DNA from: Actinomucor elegans
Taxonomy: Eukaryota > Mucoromycota > Mucoromycetes > Mucorales > Mucoraceae
NCBI GenBank assembly: GCA_026027325.1
Contig: JAMSLZ010000006.1
Location: 1,364,001 to 1,428,000, forward strand
DNA: 64,000 nt
Reading direction: 5' to 3'
A program made the translations under genes and the position numbers. Below the pieces are notes generated by a model. That model worked only from the letters and a program-made list of their open reading frames with translations, made no database searches and had not been told where the DNA came from. Below, one piece after another: positions 38,498 through 50,551 of the stretch (the first letter of the stretch is position 1; the number at the start of each line of letters is the position of its first letter).

Positions 38498-38760
38498 ATT
38501 GATCAATAGAATTAGTTTATATTGAAAATGTTTTGTAATTTACTACTAATCATTGATGCGTTGTAAATGCGCCGTACGTTACTTCCGTAATGGCTCTAGT
38601 AAAAGCAGTGACATTTTCTAAACTTGGGAGAGTAACTGTAATTTGAGATTACACTTTGACCAACTTAGAAAATCTATAGATCATAGTAGTTCTAGTTTAA
38701 ATAAAATGCAAGCAGAATACAATAGAATTCTTATTGATTCTCATCGAACAACCGTTTCTA

Positions 38761-38825
38761 TAGATGCAGCAGCTCATTTTGCACATGTTATATTATTCAT
38801 ATGTGACATTTCACCGAGATCATTC
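38761..38825 (+). repeat. Dispersed tRNA-like element
   Basis: This is one of the best copies: TAGATGCAGCAGCTCATTTT, GCACATG, then CATATGTGACATTTCACC and GAGATCATT. Confidence 0.65.
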
Positions 38826-39198
38826 CCATGAACTAATGTTCGAAATGACAGGATTTTTGAAAAAATTAAGACTATTATCCATGGGATGAAATTTTAAGTG
38901 CTGCACCCTTTTCTTTTTTAGAGCGCCAACACAATTACCAAAAAAAAATCCACTGTTTTATAAAGGGTATAATTTATGCACTATTTAATACTTTAATAAA
39001 TTCTATACAAATTCTATTATTACACTTTACGTGTAATATAGCGCGTCATTGAAGCTCAAACTTGGGGCACAAATATGTCTGATGTCGCATAAACTTCGAC
39101 CTGAGACTGTGGTGAGTGACTGCTAAAGCACAACGCTTTGTAGAACTGAATCGCTAAGCGTGGTACGTCTTTCCCTGTTAGTTTTTTCAACGAAAAAC

Positions 39199-39602
39199 AT
39201 GGAGAAAAAAGGTAAAATCTCGATTAGATCCCGCTTTCACGCGACATTTTTACTTATTCGATTCTTTCTAGCTGCTCAAGTAGAAAGACCTGTCGTGTTT
39301 TTCGACATTTCCATTGGCGATGTAGCTGTCGGTCGTATGAAAATGGAGCTATTCTCGGATATTGTACCCAAGACGGCCGAGAACTTTAGGTAAAATAATT
39401 GCAATCAAATGTCTAATGATTCGATTTGTCACTAAACTCCATATTATTTAGACAATTATGTACTGGAGAATTCAAGTAATTATTAGTTTGATATTTGCTT
39501 TTTTTTTGGGGGGAAGAAATTCAAGGACATACTCACCTCTTTCTTTTATGTGATATAGGCGCAACGGTCAACCTCAAGGATTCAAAAATTGCTTGTTCCA
39601 CA

Positions 39603-39642
<40 letters not shown>

Positions 39643-40166
39643 TTAGATAGGCCATGTGATGGTAAAGATGCTCATGTGTTTTGTCCAACACATAGAGTCA
39701 TTAAAGATTTCATGGTGCAAGGTGGTGATTTCCTGAAAGGCGACGGTACAGGCTCGATGAGCATCTATGGTGATAAGTTTGAGGATGAGAATTTCATTGA
39801 AAAGCATACAGGAGCAGGATTATTATCGATGGTAAATCTTGAAAAAAAAACGCGAGATATGAACACTTGTTCTGATCCATTTTTATATAGGCTAATTCAG
39901 GTCGAAATACAAATGGTTGTCAGTTCTTTATTACCTGTGATGCTTGCGACTTTTTAGATGGAAAACACGTCGTATTTGGTCGTTTAATTGATGGTTTATT
40001 GACCCTCCGTAAGATTGAAAACGTATCTACTGGTCCTAACAATCGTCCAAAGTTGCCTGTCAAAATCACTGGTAAGATTATTTTTTTAGTAGTGAAATGG
40101 AACTCGATTTATGCTAATTATGTATTTTATTATTGTTTGGATGGAATAGAATGTGGTCAAATGTAA
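39199..40166 (+). CDS. PPIH: Cyclophilin H (peptidyl-prolyl isomerase, U4/U6.U5 snRNP)
   Basis: Cyclophilin H is a peptidyl-prolyl isomerase that binds Prp4/Prp3 in the tri-snRNP. Seven exons (39199-39211, 39272-39389, 39452-39475, 39559-39603, 39696-39831, 39891-40071, 40150-40166) sum to 534 nt and give 177 residues, the same length as human PPIH. Sequence in order: [72 protein letters not shown]-like [15 protein letters not shown], and PTGPNN-like [12 protein letters not shown]. The catalytic Arg/Phe (FHRVIKDFM) and Gln (GCQFFIT) residues are present. The two-Lys GEFKRNG insertion is PPIH-like. The fourth intron starts GT and runs straight into 34 adenines. The stop codon overlaps an AATAAA signal, and the MED25 stop is 38 bp away on the other strand. 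Confidence 0.95.
39606..39639 (+). repeat. 34-nt poly(A) run directly after a 5' splice site
   Basis: The donor of PPIH intron 4 (GT at 39604) is followed immediately by an uninterrupted run of about 34 A, the longest homopolymer in the window. The donor therefore reads gtaaaa rather than the usual gtaagt, yet the flanking exons join perfectly in the conserved FHRVIKDF segment. Confidence 0.9.
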
Positions 40167-40204
40167 TAAAAAGATATTAGCTATTAGTATGAATGTTTCT
40201 TTAT

Positions 40205-43200
40205 TTACATCCCTGGGGGAGGGTGTTGCTGTCCATTTTGTTGCTGCTGTTGCTGTTGTTGTTGTTGTTGCTGTTGTTGTTGCTGTTGCTGTGCTTGTCT
40301 AACAAGAAACAATCTTTGTTGCAAGTCTCTTACTGAGTTTGACTGTAAGTTACTTAGATTTGCAAGACTTGCCATATTGATATTACTCATACCAAGTAAA
40401 TTACTTGCGTTCATATTCAGGCTATTACTATTACTATTGTTGGCATTGTTATTGTTATTGCCACCAAGATTGATATTGGATAACAATAGACTATTAGCAT
40501 TAAGACCTAGCGAGAAAAAAAAACATATAGTCAATGGGGGTAAATCCTACAATTAGAGACTCGCGCCTTACCATTCATATTTGTTTGACCTTGGTTCTGT
40601 TGAGGGCTTCCTATAGCTGCATTCATCATTTGCTGCTGTCTTAGTGTGTTTTGCAGATGCTGGACATTGGGATTGTTAGCAGCTGCTGCATTCAGTAGGC
40701 TTAGATTGGCTGTGCTTTGTAAATTAGCCAGCATTTGAGGATTAATATTGTTATTGACAGTAGCTGAAGGAGGCGTTGATCCAGTAGGCATGGAAGAAAT
40801 AATAGCACCCGGTGGCATGCTGCCTGGTGGCATTGCAGCTGGTGCATTGGTAGGTGTCGCGTTGAGATCAGGTAGAGGGACTCGAGTAAACACAATACCG
40901 ATCAGCTTACCACCTGTATGAGTCAATACGACACCGTGGTGTGGATCAGCTGCTGGGTTATTATTGCTACCAGGAACTTGATTTGCGCCAAGGTTGAAAA
41001 CAACGGTAGCAATCTATAACATGTGTATTATGAGAACTAATTAAATAAAAGAAGGAGAAGGAGCACGCGTATATCAACACTTACGTATTTCTTTTGTTCT
41101 AAGTTTCTAAGAAGTAATGCAAAGTTGTTTTGATCTTGTTGATTGCTTGTTTGTAATGGTCTAAATTGACAAAATGGTAACTTATTTTCTATGGCCTGCC
41201 TTTGAAGTATTTGTGCTCTTGCTAAAGGTGATCGTCCAGCAATCTGAATTCGCGTAGGCCAGATATCAGGTCGACTATTTAATAACAAATCAGTCTATTG
41301 TCTTCTCAGCTGTTAAACATAACTTACTATTCATCCAAACTAACACTGTTTCCTTTTAATGTAATGGCAAAAGCTCCGCAATGACAGCTAAACTCTTGCA
41401 ACTGACCTTCTTGAGTTTTAATATGCCAAACGATTTGACCTGTCCAAATTGGTTGCGTAAGCACTGCACCCTGCTGCTGCGGTTGCTGTGGCTGCTGCAT
41501 GCCTTGATCTTGTGGTTGGGATTGACTCTGTTGTGCTTGTTGCTGCTGCTGTTGGTGTAGCAATTGAGCTTGTATTTCATTGATATTTGTAGGTCGAATA
41601 CCTTGCGGTTGCTGTGGACTTTGTTGTTGCTGCTGCTGCTGCTGCAGTTGTTGGCTTCTCTGAGCCAGCTGAGTAGCAATGAGCATGCGCTGTTGAGGCG
41701 TTAAATTTGCAGGTATTTGAGCACTCAGATTAAGCTGCTGTTGAAGTTGTATCATATTATTATCGGGTGTAGATGGCCTGACCTGTAATCCCACTGGATT
41801 GTTTGGTTGAGCAGCAGCAGAAAAGTTTATAGAAGGCGCATTGTTTGCAGTGGGAATTGGTGCAGCAGTTGCAGTAGTAGCATTCATGCTGCCAGGCGGT
41901 TGAGATACACCGGCTGTTCGACGTAATTGGTCTCCTAATTTGACTAAAGCTGCTTGAATTGTTTGAAGTTGGGTTTGTTGGGTAGGTGTCAAATTAGGTC
42001 CTTGTGCAATTAAATGGTTTCTCTGCTGTAGAAGATATTGCTGCAGTTGCAATGGATTTTGCATACGGCCGGCTAATGTTTGGGGTGGTCTTTGTTGCAT
42101 TGGAGCTTGTTGTTGCTGTATTTGAGAAGGCTGTGACACCTGTTGAGCTTGTTGAACTTGCTGAGCCTGTTGCAGTTGATGTTGCTGTAACTGCAACTGT
42201 TGAGCTTGTTGAGCTTGTTGAGCTTGTTGAGCTTGTTGAGCTTGTTGAGCTTGCTGTGCTTGTTGAGCTTGTTGAGCTTGCTGTGCTTGCTGTGCTTGCT
42301 GTGCTTGTTGAGCCTGTTGAGCCTGTTGAGCCTGTTGAGCTTGTTGAGCTTGTTGAGCCTGCTGAGCCTGCTGAGCTTGCTGAGCCTGTTGAGCCTGTTG
42401 AGCCTGTTGAGCCTGTTGAGCCTGTTGAGCCTGTTGGATCTGTTGCAATTGTAATTGCTGCTGCAATTGTTGCTGTTGTGTCTGCTGTGCCTGTTGAACC
42501 TGTTGCAATTGTTGTTGTGGAGATGATTGCTGTTGCTGTTGCTGTTGCTGTTGCAAATGAAGCTGCTGAGGTGTCATTTGCTGATTTGGAATGGGAGGAG
42601 AATTGTGATGCTGCTGTTGTGGCTGCTGCATAGGTTGATTCATGGGTGATGATTTCGTTGGTGGAGTATTTACAGCAGCAGGTTGATCATTTGCAAGTAC
42701 AGGTGAAGCATGTTTTTCTTCCACTTCTTCTTTTTTAATGGTAGTAGTAGAATTTCTCTTTTGGGCTAGTTGGGCATTCACTCGAGCATTTGCTTCAGCA
42801 AAGTTTTTAGCATCAAAAGAGGGCTTTGGTAAACTGATTTGACTAGGAACATTGTCTCTTTTTCTCTTTTTACCAGCAGTATCACTAGTAGTTGATTGCG
42901 GTGATCCAATTGCTTGCCTTCCCGGAGGGATTGTTTGATTTACCTTGATGGTATCTGCTGAGACAGTGAGTTTCTGCACATTTTCATACAAAATACAAAG
43001 TTACCATTAGAAGTAGATACTAGTGGTGTAACTGGCAATTTGAAGCCTGCTAGTTTTACCAAATGTGATGGTACGATGGTTTCTGATATAGTATTTAATT
43101 CTGTCTTGGACTCATTGACTTTATGAACGATATCTTCTAATAGTTTACAGTCTTTTTTGGGTGAAATCAATGAAAGCTTTATATTAGACTAGAATCGATA

Positions 43201-44058
43201 TTAGTAGTAGTACTTTTACCAATCATAACGAGGTACCTTTTTCATTTCTTTTGCTATATCATCCAGCTTCAATCCATCATATTTATCAATCAAATTGCAT
43301 TTTACACCAGTTTTGTAAGGTATACTATTAGATAGCAAAACGCAATGTTGAATAGGTTCTTTACCATCTAATTCTTCTTTATATTCATCAAACAACTATC
43401 ATATTGCTATAAGGTCTGTCTTTTCTATGTTTGATCTCGATATATATATATATATATATATATTTACCTCCAATGCAGCTACCATGCCTTCTTCTACTGC
43501 GTTTTTAATTATACCACCATTTATGCATACAATGCTTTTGAAAATGTCTTGGAAAAAGATAGGATCGGCTGTAAAGTACTTTCTGTCTACAGTAACATCC
43601 GATAGAGGCTGATAATCTCCAAATACCACGAGTCCGTATTTTAGAACAGGCTAATCAATTACAAGTCAGCCCTATTCCTAATGATCCAATCTATCGAACT
43701 TACAGTTATTTTTGTCTTTGTTTGTCCATCGTCACCTTCGGTCACAATAGGTAAACGTAACTGCCTACAGTAACGCACGTTAATATCCAATTTTCTCGGA
43801 CGTAACTTTGTTTTTCTCGATTTACTTTATAATCGGCTCAACGTAAGCTTCGTATAACACGTTGAAATGAGGTTTCATACGAGCTGAACCATCTACGACG
43901 AAAACAACGGCTACTTCCTTTCTTTGATGGTGCGATACTGGTATTTGAGGCGACTGATGCTGTACTGGAGTAGGTGAAGCGTGCGATCCCGGTGTAGTGA
44001 CGTTGTTTGTTCCTGCCAACACGGGAGTCGCTGTTGTAGTTGCGTTAGGGGTGGCCAT
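40205..44058 (-). CDS. MED25: Mediator subunit MED25 with expanded Gln/Ala tract
   Basis: MED25 is the Mediator tail subunit that docks transcription activators. The ATG at 44058 opens a Thr/Pro-rich leader, then the von Willebrand A domain begins VAVVFVVDGSARMKPHF and continues through YGLVVFGDYQPLSD, FTADPIFFQDIFKSI and GMVAALE. A Q-rich region of several hundred residues follows, including about 26 tandem QQA-type units. After it comes the ACID/PTOV domain: IWTGQIVWHIKTQEGQ, FAITLKGNSVSLDE, WPTRIQIAGRSPL, FCQFRPLQ, NNFALLLRNLEQKKY and VVLTHTGGKLIGIVF. The C-terminus is Asn/Gln-rich with a second pure Gln run and ends HPPPGM. Domain order vWA, Q-rich, ACID equals animal and plant MED25. This subunit is absent from budding yeast, so its presence supports an early-diverging fungus. 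It converges with PPIH. Confidence 0.9.
42198..42436 (-). repeat. 9-bp minisatellite encoding a Gln-Gln-Ala tract in MED25
   Basis: About 26 tandem copies of the 9-mer GAGCYTGYT (plus strand) encode alternating Gln-Ala-Gln on the minus strand. Units vary only at third positions in blocks (GAGCTTGTT, TGTGCTTGC, GAGCCTGTT), which suggests past expansion of sub-arrays by slippage or unequal exchange. Long open frames on the plus strand here are by-products of the period. Confidence 0.92.
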
Positions 44059-44642
44059 GGATAGTTATGATAACAAGTTATAAGTAGAAGACGAAAAAAA
44101 AACGCGCTTTTCGAGGCAAATTTCGTTTATTTCAAAAGACTTGATGAGGACAATCGCTAAAAGACCTATGAAGACAGGTTTGTTTTTTTTTCAAAAAAAA
44201 AAATAATAAGGCAAGCGAAGAAAAATTGGTCCAAACTATGCGGTCACTGCAGGCGGATTTTGCGCTTTTTTTGAGGCAAGATTAAAATGCGCGGCACAAC
44301 AGGCGCAACTATACTAAAATAATAAGCGGGTTTGGTTCTATCGACCTTAATCTTGTTCATATTTCAGAAAGCTTGTATTGTCATATATTTTTTTATTACT
44401 TGATCTTATCCATGTTGATAATTTTTTTATTGAAATGATCATCCAACCTGCCATAGCAACTACATCTGCTGCACTATATATGTTTTTTTTAGTGTATTGT
44501 TCACTTTATTCATTAGCATATACCAAAAAATGATGGACAGAGTGATGAAGGTTTAATGCAAAGTCATATTACAAGCTTCAGTAGTTTTGTGACAATCAAA
44601 TATATTTCAGCAAAAGTATGGATACCAAACTGAGGTTAAATC

Positions 44643-44700
44643 AAATGCAGAAACTCATTTTGACCATAGACTGCATTCAGATGCTATATTACAAGTTTAG
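44643..44700 (+). repeat. Dispersed tRNA-like element
   Basis: AAATGCAGAAACTCATTTTG followed by ACCAT is a strong 5' block; ATTCAGATGC begins the 3' block, which then diverges. Confidence 0.5.
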
Positions 44701-44867
44701 CTGGATCCATTGATTACTCACTTTAGATTACAAGTTAGCGATTGATGAACCTATTACAATCACTGTATTAATGCAGTACATTTAATATACTGCATCTATC
44801 ATTTGGTAACTTGCAAATGAGATACATTTTATTTAGTCTTAATCGAATTACTTGTAATTTTCTCGTC

Positions 44868-44922
44868 TGATCTCAGCCAAATGATGGATCTATAATCTGA
44901 ATGAGTAGCTGTGTCTATTAAA
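44868..44922 (-). repeat. Dispersed tRNA-like element (inverted)
   Basis: On the minus strand: AGACACAGCTACTCATTCAG, a variable middle, then ATCATTTGGCTGAGATCAG. The 3' block is well kept. Confidence 0.6.
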
Positions 44923-45160
44923 GCACCAAAAATACTCAGGAGTAACATGAGGACACAGCGCACTCATATGACTATTCAGTTATGGCCTTGGACCTCTTTG
45001 AGTCAATAATGTATGTAGTTGACACGTAACATTTTTAAGATATAAGGAAAAATGAGGTTCAATGATAGCCAACTCGAAAATAAGTGCATCAAGACTGGTT
45101 CTACTGCTCAACGTTTTTTTTATTAATACATTATTCAACATCTAACATAATCTATATATT

Positions 45161-46717
45161 TTAATGCAACTTGCTTGCTAAAAGAGCAGGATTTTCTATA
45201 AGGCTCTTCCAGGTATTACCAAACTGAGCAATCGTGGCTCCATCTACGATACGATGATCAGCAGACCAGCTGACAGGTAATATCTGTTTGGCAACCATTG
45301 CATTCGTCTGTTGATCGAAACGAGGCAGTCTTCTAGCAGATCCTAAAGCCACAATAGCTAATTCATTGGAAACAATGATAGGATTAGCATAAGTGCCACC
45401 AATAGAGCCAATGTTGGATAAAGAAATAGTGCCACCCTTCAAATCATTGAGTGGGATGGCACCCTTCTTAGCCAAAGTTGTCAAACGATGGATCTCGCCA
45501 GCAACTTCAAAAATTGTCTTTTGTTCCACGTTCTTGATATTGGGTACAATCAGGCCCTGGGGTGTGTCCATGGCAATACCAATATTGTGTGCATTGCGGT
45601 ATACCAATTGAGGAGCACCTCCAACAGTGCTGCTTTCTACAAGTTGAGCATTCATTAGAGGGTAGTAAGAAAGAGACAGCGATAAGCATTTGATAAAGAT
45701 GGGCAAATAAGAAATCTTTTTGAATGGATAGAGATCTGGCTTGCTAGCAATGTATTTGTTCAGGGCTTCTCTGTATTCAGAAGTCGCGTTAAGTTCAATT
45801 TCATCCTTGTAGCCCAACTGAGGAATAGAAAGCGATTTGGTCATTGTCTTGAACATGGCTTTCTGGATAGCAGTCAAACCAACAGTCTTATCCAAAGGAT
45901 TATCATTGGAGGTGCTACTGAAAGAGACTGGAACTTGTGTAGGTTTACTGTCAGTTTGTCTTCTTTCCACTAGTGATAATGCAACGATCAGATCTAATTG
46001 CTAACTAATACTAAAAACCGCTTACCTTTCTTTAACGAATCAAGCTTAATACGGTTCAAGACATCGCTTTTAAGCACACGGCCATTTTTGCCAGAGCCAG
46101 TCACATCGTTCACTTTTAGGCCATATTCGCTCAATAAACGACGCACTGCAGGCGTTTCCCACACTGATTGATAATTGGAAGAGCCAGTGGTGTTAAGCAC
46201 AGGTTCGGCAGCAGCAGCGGCGGTAGTGGTATTGGAATTAGAATTAGAATCAGGAACAGTTTCCTCATCCTCGGTTTCAATATCTACCAAAGGTGATCCC
46301 ACCTTGGCAATATCGTGCTTTCCATAATGCAGCTTGACTACGTTACCCGCATATCGAGAAGAAATTTCGACAGATGCTTTATCGGATTGAACCTCGCAAA
46401 TTCTATCAAATTCAGCAACCTTGGCTCCAGGCTCAACAAACCTAAATCAGGGTCGCTTAGTGAATTTGATACGCAACACTAGCAAAATGTATATTTACCA
46501 CTGAACAATCTCACACTCTGTAATACCTTCACCAATATCTGCTAATAAGAAAGGCTTAATGGCACCGAGACTATTGAAAGAATAGTGAAAAGATCGAGCA
46601 CCAAGTGGCTGGATATAGTTGATTAATGTCTAGGAGCTTGTTTTATGTCTAAACGAGTACCTTTTTAGCAATAGATGCAGTATGGTTCTTTAGAAAGCGT
46701 GTAAAGACCGTATTCAT
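45161..46717 (-). CDS. DBT: Branched-chain 2-oxoacid dehydrogenase E2 (dihydrolipoamide branched-chain transacylase)
   Basis: This is the lipoyl-bearing core of the mitochondrial BCKDH complex, which oxidises the 2-oxoacids of Leu, Ile and Val. The start at 46717 (MNTVFTRFLKNHTASIAKK) is a basic, Ser/Thr-rich mitochondrial presequence. The lipoyl domain follows (FLLADIGEGITECEIVQW and the lipoylated lysine in QSDKASVEI), then an Ala/Ser/Thr linker, a peripheral subunit-binding domain (TPAVRRLLSEYGLKVND, GRVLKSDV) and the catalytic domain. The catalytic His and Asp lie in SWSADHRIVDGATIA. This motif and the QLGYKDEIEL-type substrate region favour BCKDH E2 over PDH or KGDH E2. The gene ends with KLH at 45161. 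The RRP45 stop is only 157 bp upstream of this start, so the DBT promoter overlaps the RRP45 3' end. Confidence 0.93.
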
Positions 46718-46874
46718 GATATGATTTTCTACTGTTTTTATTATATGATGAAGATAAAAGAAAGAGAACCGTGGAAAAATAAATGAATTCGGCAGGCAAG
46801 AAGTACAAAACGCGTGGGAAAAGAATAGACTGTGTACTCTATCAATCAAGATGAAGACCAAAAGGACTGCCTTT

Positions 46875-47972
46875 TTACTTGCCAGATTTTTGTCTAATAG
46901 AATAAGGTTAATTCTTTAACGCGAAAGAAGCAACTACTATGATTACCTGGCTTCTTTATCATCTTCCAGTACTTTCTTGATCATTTCATCAATTTCAGTA
47001 ACTTTGATAATAGCAATCTGAGAACATCTTAGCACTTGATCCATCTCTAAAGGAATACCGCCTGCCTTCGATAAAGCGCATATTTCCTTGTGGATATTCA
47101 TTGTAATTGTCATGTCACCTTCCTTGCATTGTCCTTCTAAATAGTTTGGATCTACAACAAGTAATTCGCTATATGCATAATATCAGAATAAGTCATATCA
47201 TCTTAATTGATCAGACCTTACCCATTATCGAAAAATGCAAATGTGATACAGATTGGTATATGATGAATACTCAAAGGAACAGGATTTCTTTGATCAATAG
47301 GGTGCTATACAAAAAAAAAAAAAAAAAAAAAAAAAAAAGTGAATAAACCCATCCTCACTCAATCTTGTAGATCAAACCTACCACTGTAACATCCTCTCCC
47401 GACACTGTAACGTCTGGGCGTCTAAAGTGCAATAAGGCTGTAATAGCGGCAATAGACGCACAGTCAATAAGGTTACCATCATGATCGAGGAAAAGAAGAT
47501 CTACACGGATCTGCCAAACTTTTTCACCGGCCACAATACAAAGGCCTTCTGTATCAATCGCTCTACTTCTACGTAATGCCTTTTCAATAATGCGACTAAT
47601 CAAAACTTCTTCCTCGGATCGACTGTATGGAAAAAAAAAAGAAGAGTCAATAAGCTATGCTGAGGTTGAACAAACTAGTTTTGCTTACGCTCCAGCTTCA
47701 AAAAAAGGTGCAGCCATGGGTGAGATCTCGGTATTGAGGATCAATTGTCCTTCTGTAGGTTTATCAGCATAAGGTCTAACGATTTCGGCCGAGACATTAG
47801 CAGCGACTCGAGTTCTGCCGAGTTGAACTTCGACATAGCCGTAATCAGAGCCTATCGAGATCTCTAGAGAACGCATATCGTATACTTCACGACCATCGAC
47901 GCGTCTTCCTTGTTTCAAAGCCTCCAAAAGAAAAGCTGTTTCGTTAATGCTGGGCTCTGTTTCTCTAACCAT
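46875..47972 (-). CDS. RRP45: Exosome core subunit Rrp45 (EXOSC9)
   Basis: Rrp45 is a catalytically inactive RNase PH-like subunit of the six-membered exosome ring that degrades and processes RNA in nucleus and cytoplasm. Exons read MVRETEPSINETAFLLEAL, KQGRRVDGREVYDMRSLEI, GYVEVQLGRTRVAANVSAE, NTEISPMAAPFFEAG, then RIIEKALRRSRAIDTEGLC, WQIRVDLLFLDHDGNLIDC, ASIAAITALLHFRRPDV, and IPICITFAFF followed by VDPNYLEGQCEGDMTI. The family hallmarks R.DGR, SPMA and RVDL..LDHDGNLIDCA are all present. The C-terminus is short, ending EARQKSGK, so the long acidic tail of animal EXOSC9 is missing, as in yeast. One intron contains a run of about 28 T (minus strand) at 47311-47338. Confidence 0.93.
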
Positions 47973-50551
47973 ATTGTTGGTAAGCTGTATTGGGTGAAAG
48001 TATAATTTTTTTCTGGAGCAACGTTTGTATTGAACAAAGCAGCACCGAGAATGACTGCTAAACTTTGCGATCTCAATCATTATACCTTTGCAATATTAAG
48101 AGGGGATTGAAATTCTGGATGCTCTTGATTGGTGATGAAATCAGGAAAAAGATACTTTTTTTTTCTATGTTCGGTTCTGATCACTCCATTTACTTTAATT
48201 CGATAGCTGTATAATATATATATATATAATATCGGTAAGCAACAAATACTAGGGAAATTTGTATATAATTTTTGATACATTAAATTACGTAAAAACTATG
48301 CTAGGTTTCCTTAAAACCAAATTGTTTCATTAATGAGCTTTGATTTTTTGTCGTCTTACATTTTTGCTTGTAACTCTAGTATATGTAAGGTACAACTATC
48401 GAAAAAATATTTATGAATATCATTCAGATGGTTGTTTATTTTATTATTAATAGTCATACTTCAAAGATAATGTATTCACGCCCCAGAAAAAAAAATTGGT
48501 GAGAATGTTGACCCAAGGAGGGTTTACACCTATCTCTTAAAATCTTAGCAAAGTTATGACGATTATATTACACTATCATTTGATGCTTATGCTGTATTTT
48601 TTCAATTATGATCTAATAATGCTATCGAATGTTGAATATTCTGAATAGTTTCATATGATTTATACCTTACTAAAGAAGTCTACATATAGATCAGTCTTAT
48701 ACTTATCAAATATCCCACATGAAAAAGAAAGTAATTCCCATAAGATCCATATCTAGAATCCAATGTCACCATTAATCACTCAAACAACCATTTAAGATAA
48801 CCAGTAACTATATATAAGTTACTGTATGTGTGAATAAGATACAGTATCGGATAAGTCTCAAACCAATTCCAGCAAACATTTCTTTTACCCCATCTAATAA
48901 TCATCCTATTTCCTAAAGAAAGGCTACTTCAATTTCTTCCCAAGTACATCACATTATAACAAGTAGAATTTAGTATAACCTTTGTTTAAACTGCAATATA
49001 ATCATTATATACTACTATACTCGCCATTGTTTAAAAAGAAATAAGCATCCTATTAATAATCTTGATCTAATGATCAATAGATCTCTTGCCCGATCTTGAA
49101 CCAATGTGGCATCTGATGAAAACTTTGTCTTATATATTGAGCTACCTCATCTACTACAATATTAAGAGTACATATATAGAAAAAACGATGAGGTGACATT
49201 ACAATAGTTTGCTCATGTCAGTGATATGCTTGTGGATAAATTTCAGTCTTTTTGAAAAGATGCCTGTAAACACATCTCACATGGTTTCGTGGGCGTTCGT
49301 ACCCATACACGGAAGATATAAACGTCTAATGTTAGTCTACACATAAAAACGATGTGGTGTAACTCTTCAATTGATATAACCATTTTAGTGGATGAGCGAT
49401 CCCATATCTAATGAATTTCGAGTTAGTATCATTGGAAGAATTTTTTACTGGAAAATCAAAAACATAACGTATCCGTGAGCGCTTGACTCTCTGGTGAATT
49501 CAAAACACAATTGTGTGTGATTATGGCGATAGCTTGCTGTTTTGTTGTGATCTCCAACAAAGTTCCGTCGGCCAATGAAAATCGTCACTTTGTGTTTCAG
49601 CACATATCAACGTTTAGTGTCAAACTATTGTCTAATAAAATTATAAAATATATGTCATTAGAAACACCGTGATTGTTTCTATGGGGGTTTGGAAGAAAGG
49701 AGCTTTTTTTTTCTCGGTTTACTGGAGATCTAGATACGGTTGTATGACTTTATTAGAATCCTCTTTGGTGTATGAACACGAGTCACAATCTTGCTTGTTT
49801 GTTGGGTGCCTGGTCCTATTGATAGGCTATATACACTGTTATTGTTATTGTTTTTGTTAAACTGATCATGATATACATCAGTTGCTATAATTTATCTCGG
49901 ACGTATTTATTGTAAAAAGTATAGTAAAAAACTGTAGTTTTCTACAGTTTTCTTTTTGTCAGTAGAAATAATGCTGCATACGTGTATGCAAGTCTGCTTC
50001 CGTTGCATGTCGAAACGTTAAACGTTTTAGTGACAAAATAATGCTTCGTCTCGTATCAATCAAGTACGACGTTACAATACATAAGAAATAAGGTGGCAAT
50101 AAGAATAAAATATATAGGCAGGCTGGGTGCTGTCTATTTGAAATAGGTAATTTGCGACTATTCCAATACAATGGAGCGCGTCGTTCTAGTGAATCACATG
50201 CATTAAATCACCCTAACTCCGCAGTAAGACTAGCGTCTACTTATTCACTGAAGATGCGAAGTGTATGTCATGAAATGACAGCACAGAAAGTTTAAATCGG
50301 ATAAATCCAGCCGCAAATTATATATATATATGTGTGTGTGAATCACGTAAAAAAAAAAAAGGCTGCTGACCTAACCTAGTCCAGAGCGAATCACTGATAA
50401 ACCAATCTTGTAACCCTTTATAATAGTAGTGATTTTACGTCACAATTCAAAATATCAGGTTACCCAAAAGAAAGAAAAAATTTCTCTTGAACTTGTTTTC
50501 TTTTCCTTTCTCTTCCTTTCTTTTTCATAAAAAATATATATAAAAAAAGAG
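47973..50551. other. Intergenic region between RRP45 and the LEA-like gene
   Basis: These 2.6 kb separate divergent genes. There is one inverted copy of the dispersed element (49086-49155), short (TA)n tracts, and a CT-rich leader just before the LEA-like start (about 50485-50530) with a TATA-like TTTATAATAG near 50417. No gene is supported. Confidence 0.6.
49086..49155 (-). repeat. Dispersed tRNA-like element (inverted), most tRNA-like copy
   Basis: On the minus strand it reads GATGAGGTAGCTCAATAT, a 17-nt middle, then ATCAGATGCCACATTGG and TTCAAGATCGGG. GGTAGCTCAATAT resembles a pol III A box and GGTTCAAGATC a B box, better than in any other copy. Confidence 0.6.

Larger units (their letters stand above)
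38099..39198. other. Intergenic region between neurofibromin and cyclophilin H
   Basis: These 1.1 kb hold two copies of the dispersed element (38421-38497, 38761-38825). No open frame here shows coding character. Confidence 0.6.
44059..45160. other. Intergenic region between MED25 and BCKDH E2
   Basis: These 1.1 kb carry the MED25 promoter side and the BCKDH E2 3' side. Two copies of the dispersed element are present (44643-44700 and, inverted, 44868-44922). No gene is seen. Confidence 0.6.

Noticed and set aside
42004..42633. Plus-strand frames made of ELV or LLS triplets
   Set aside because: These are by-products of the 9-bp minisatellite inside MED25 on the other strand.
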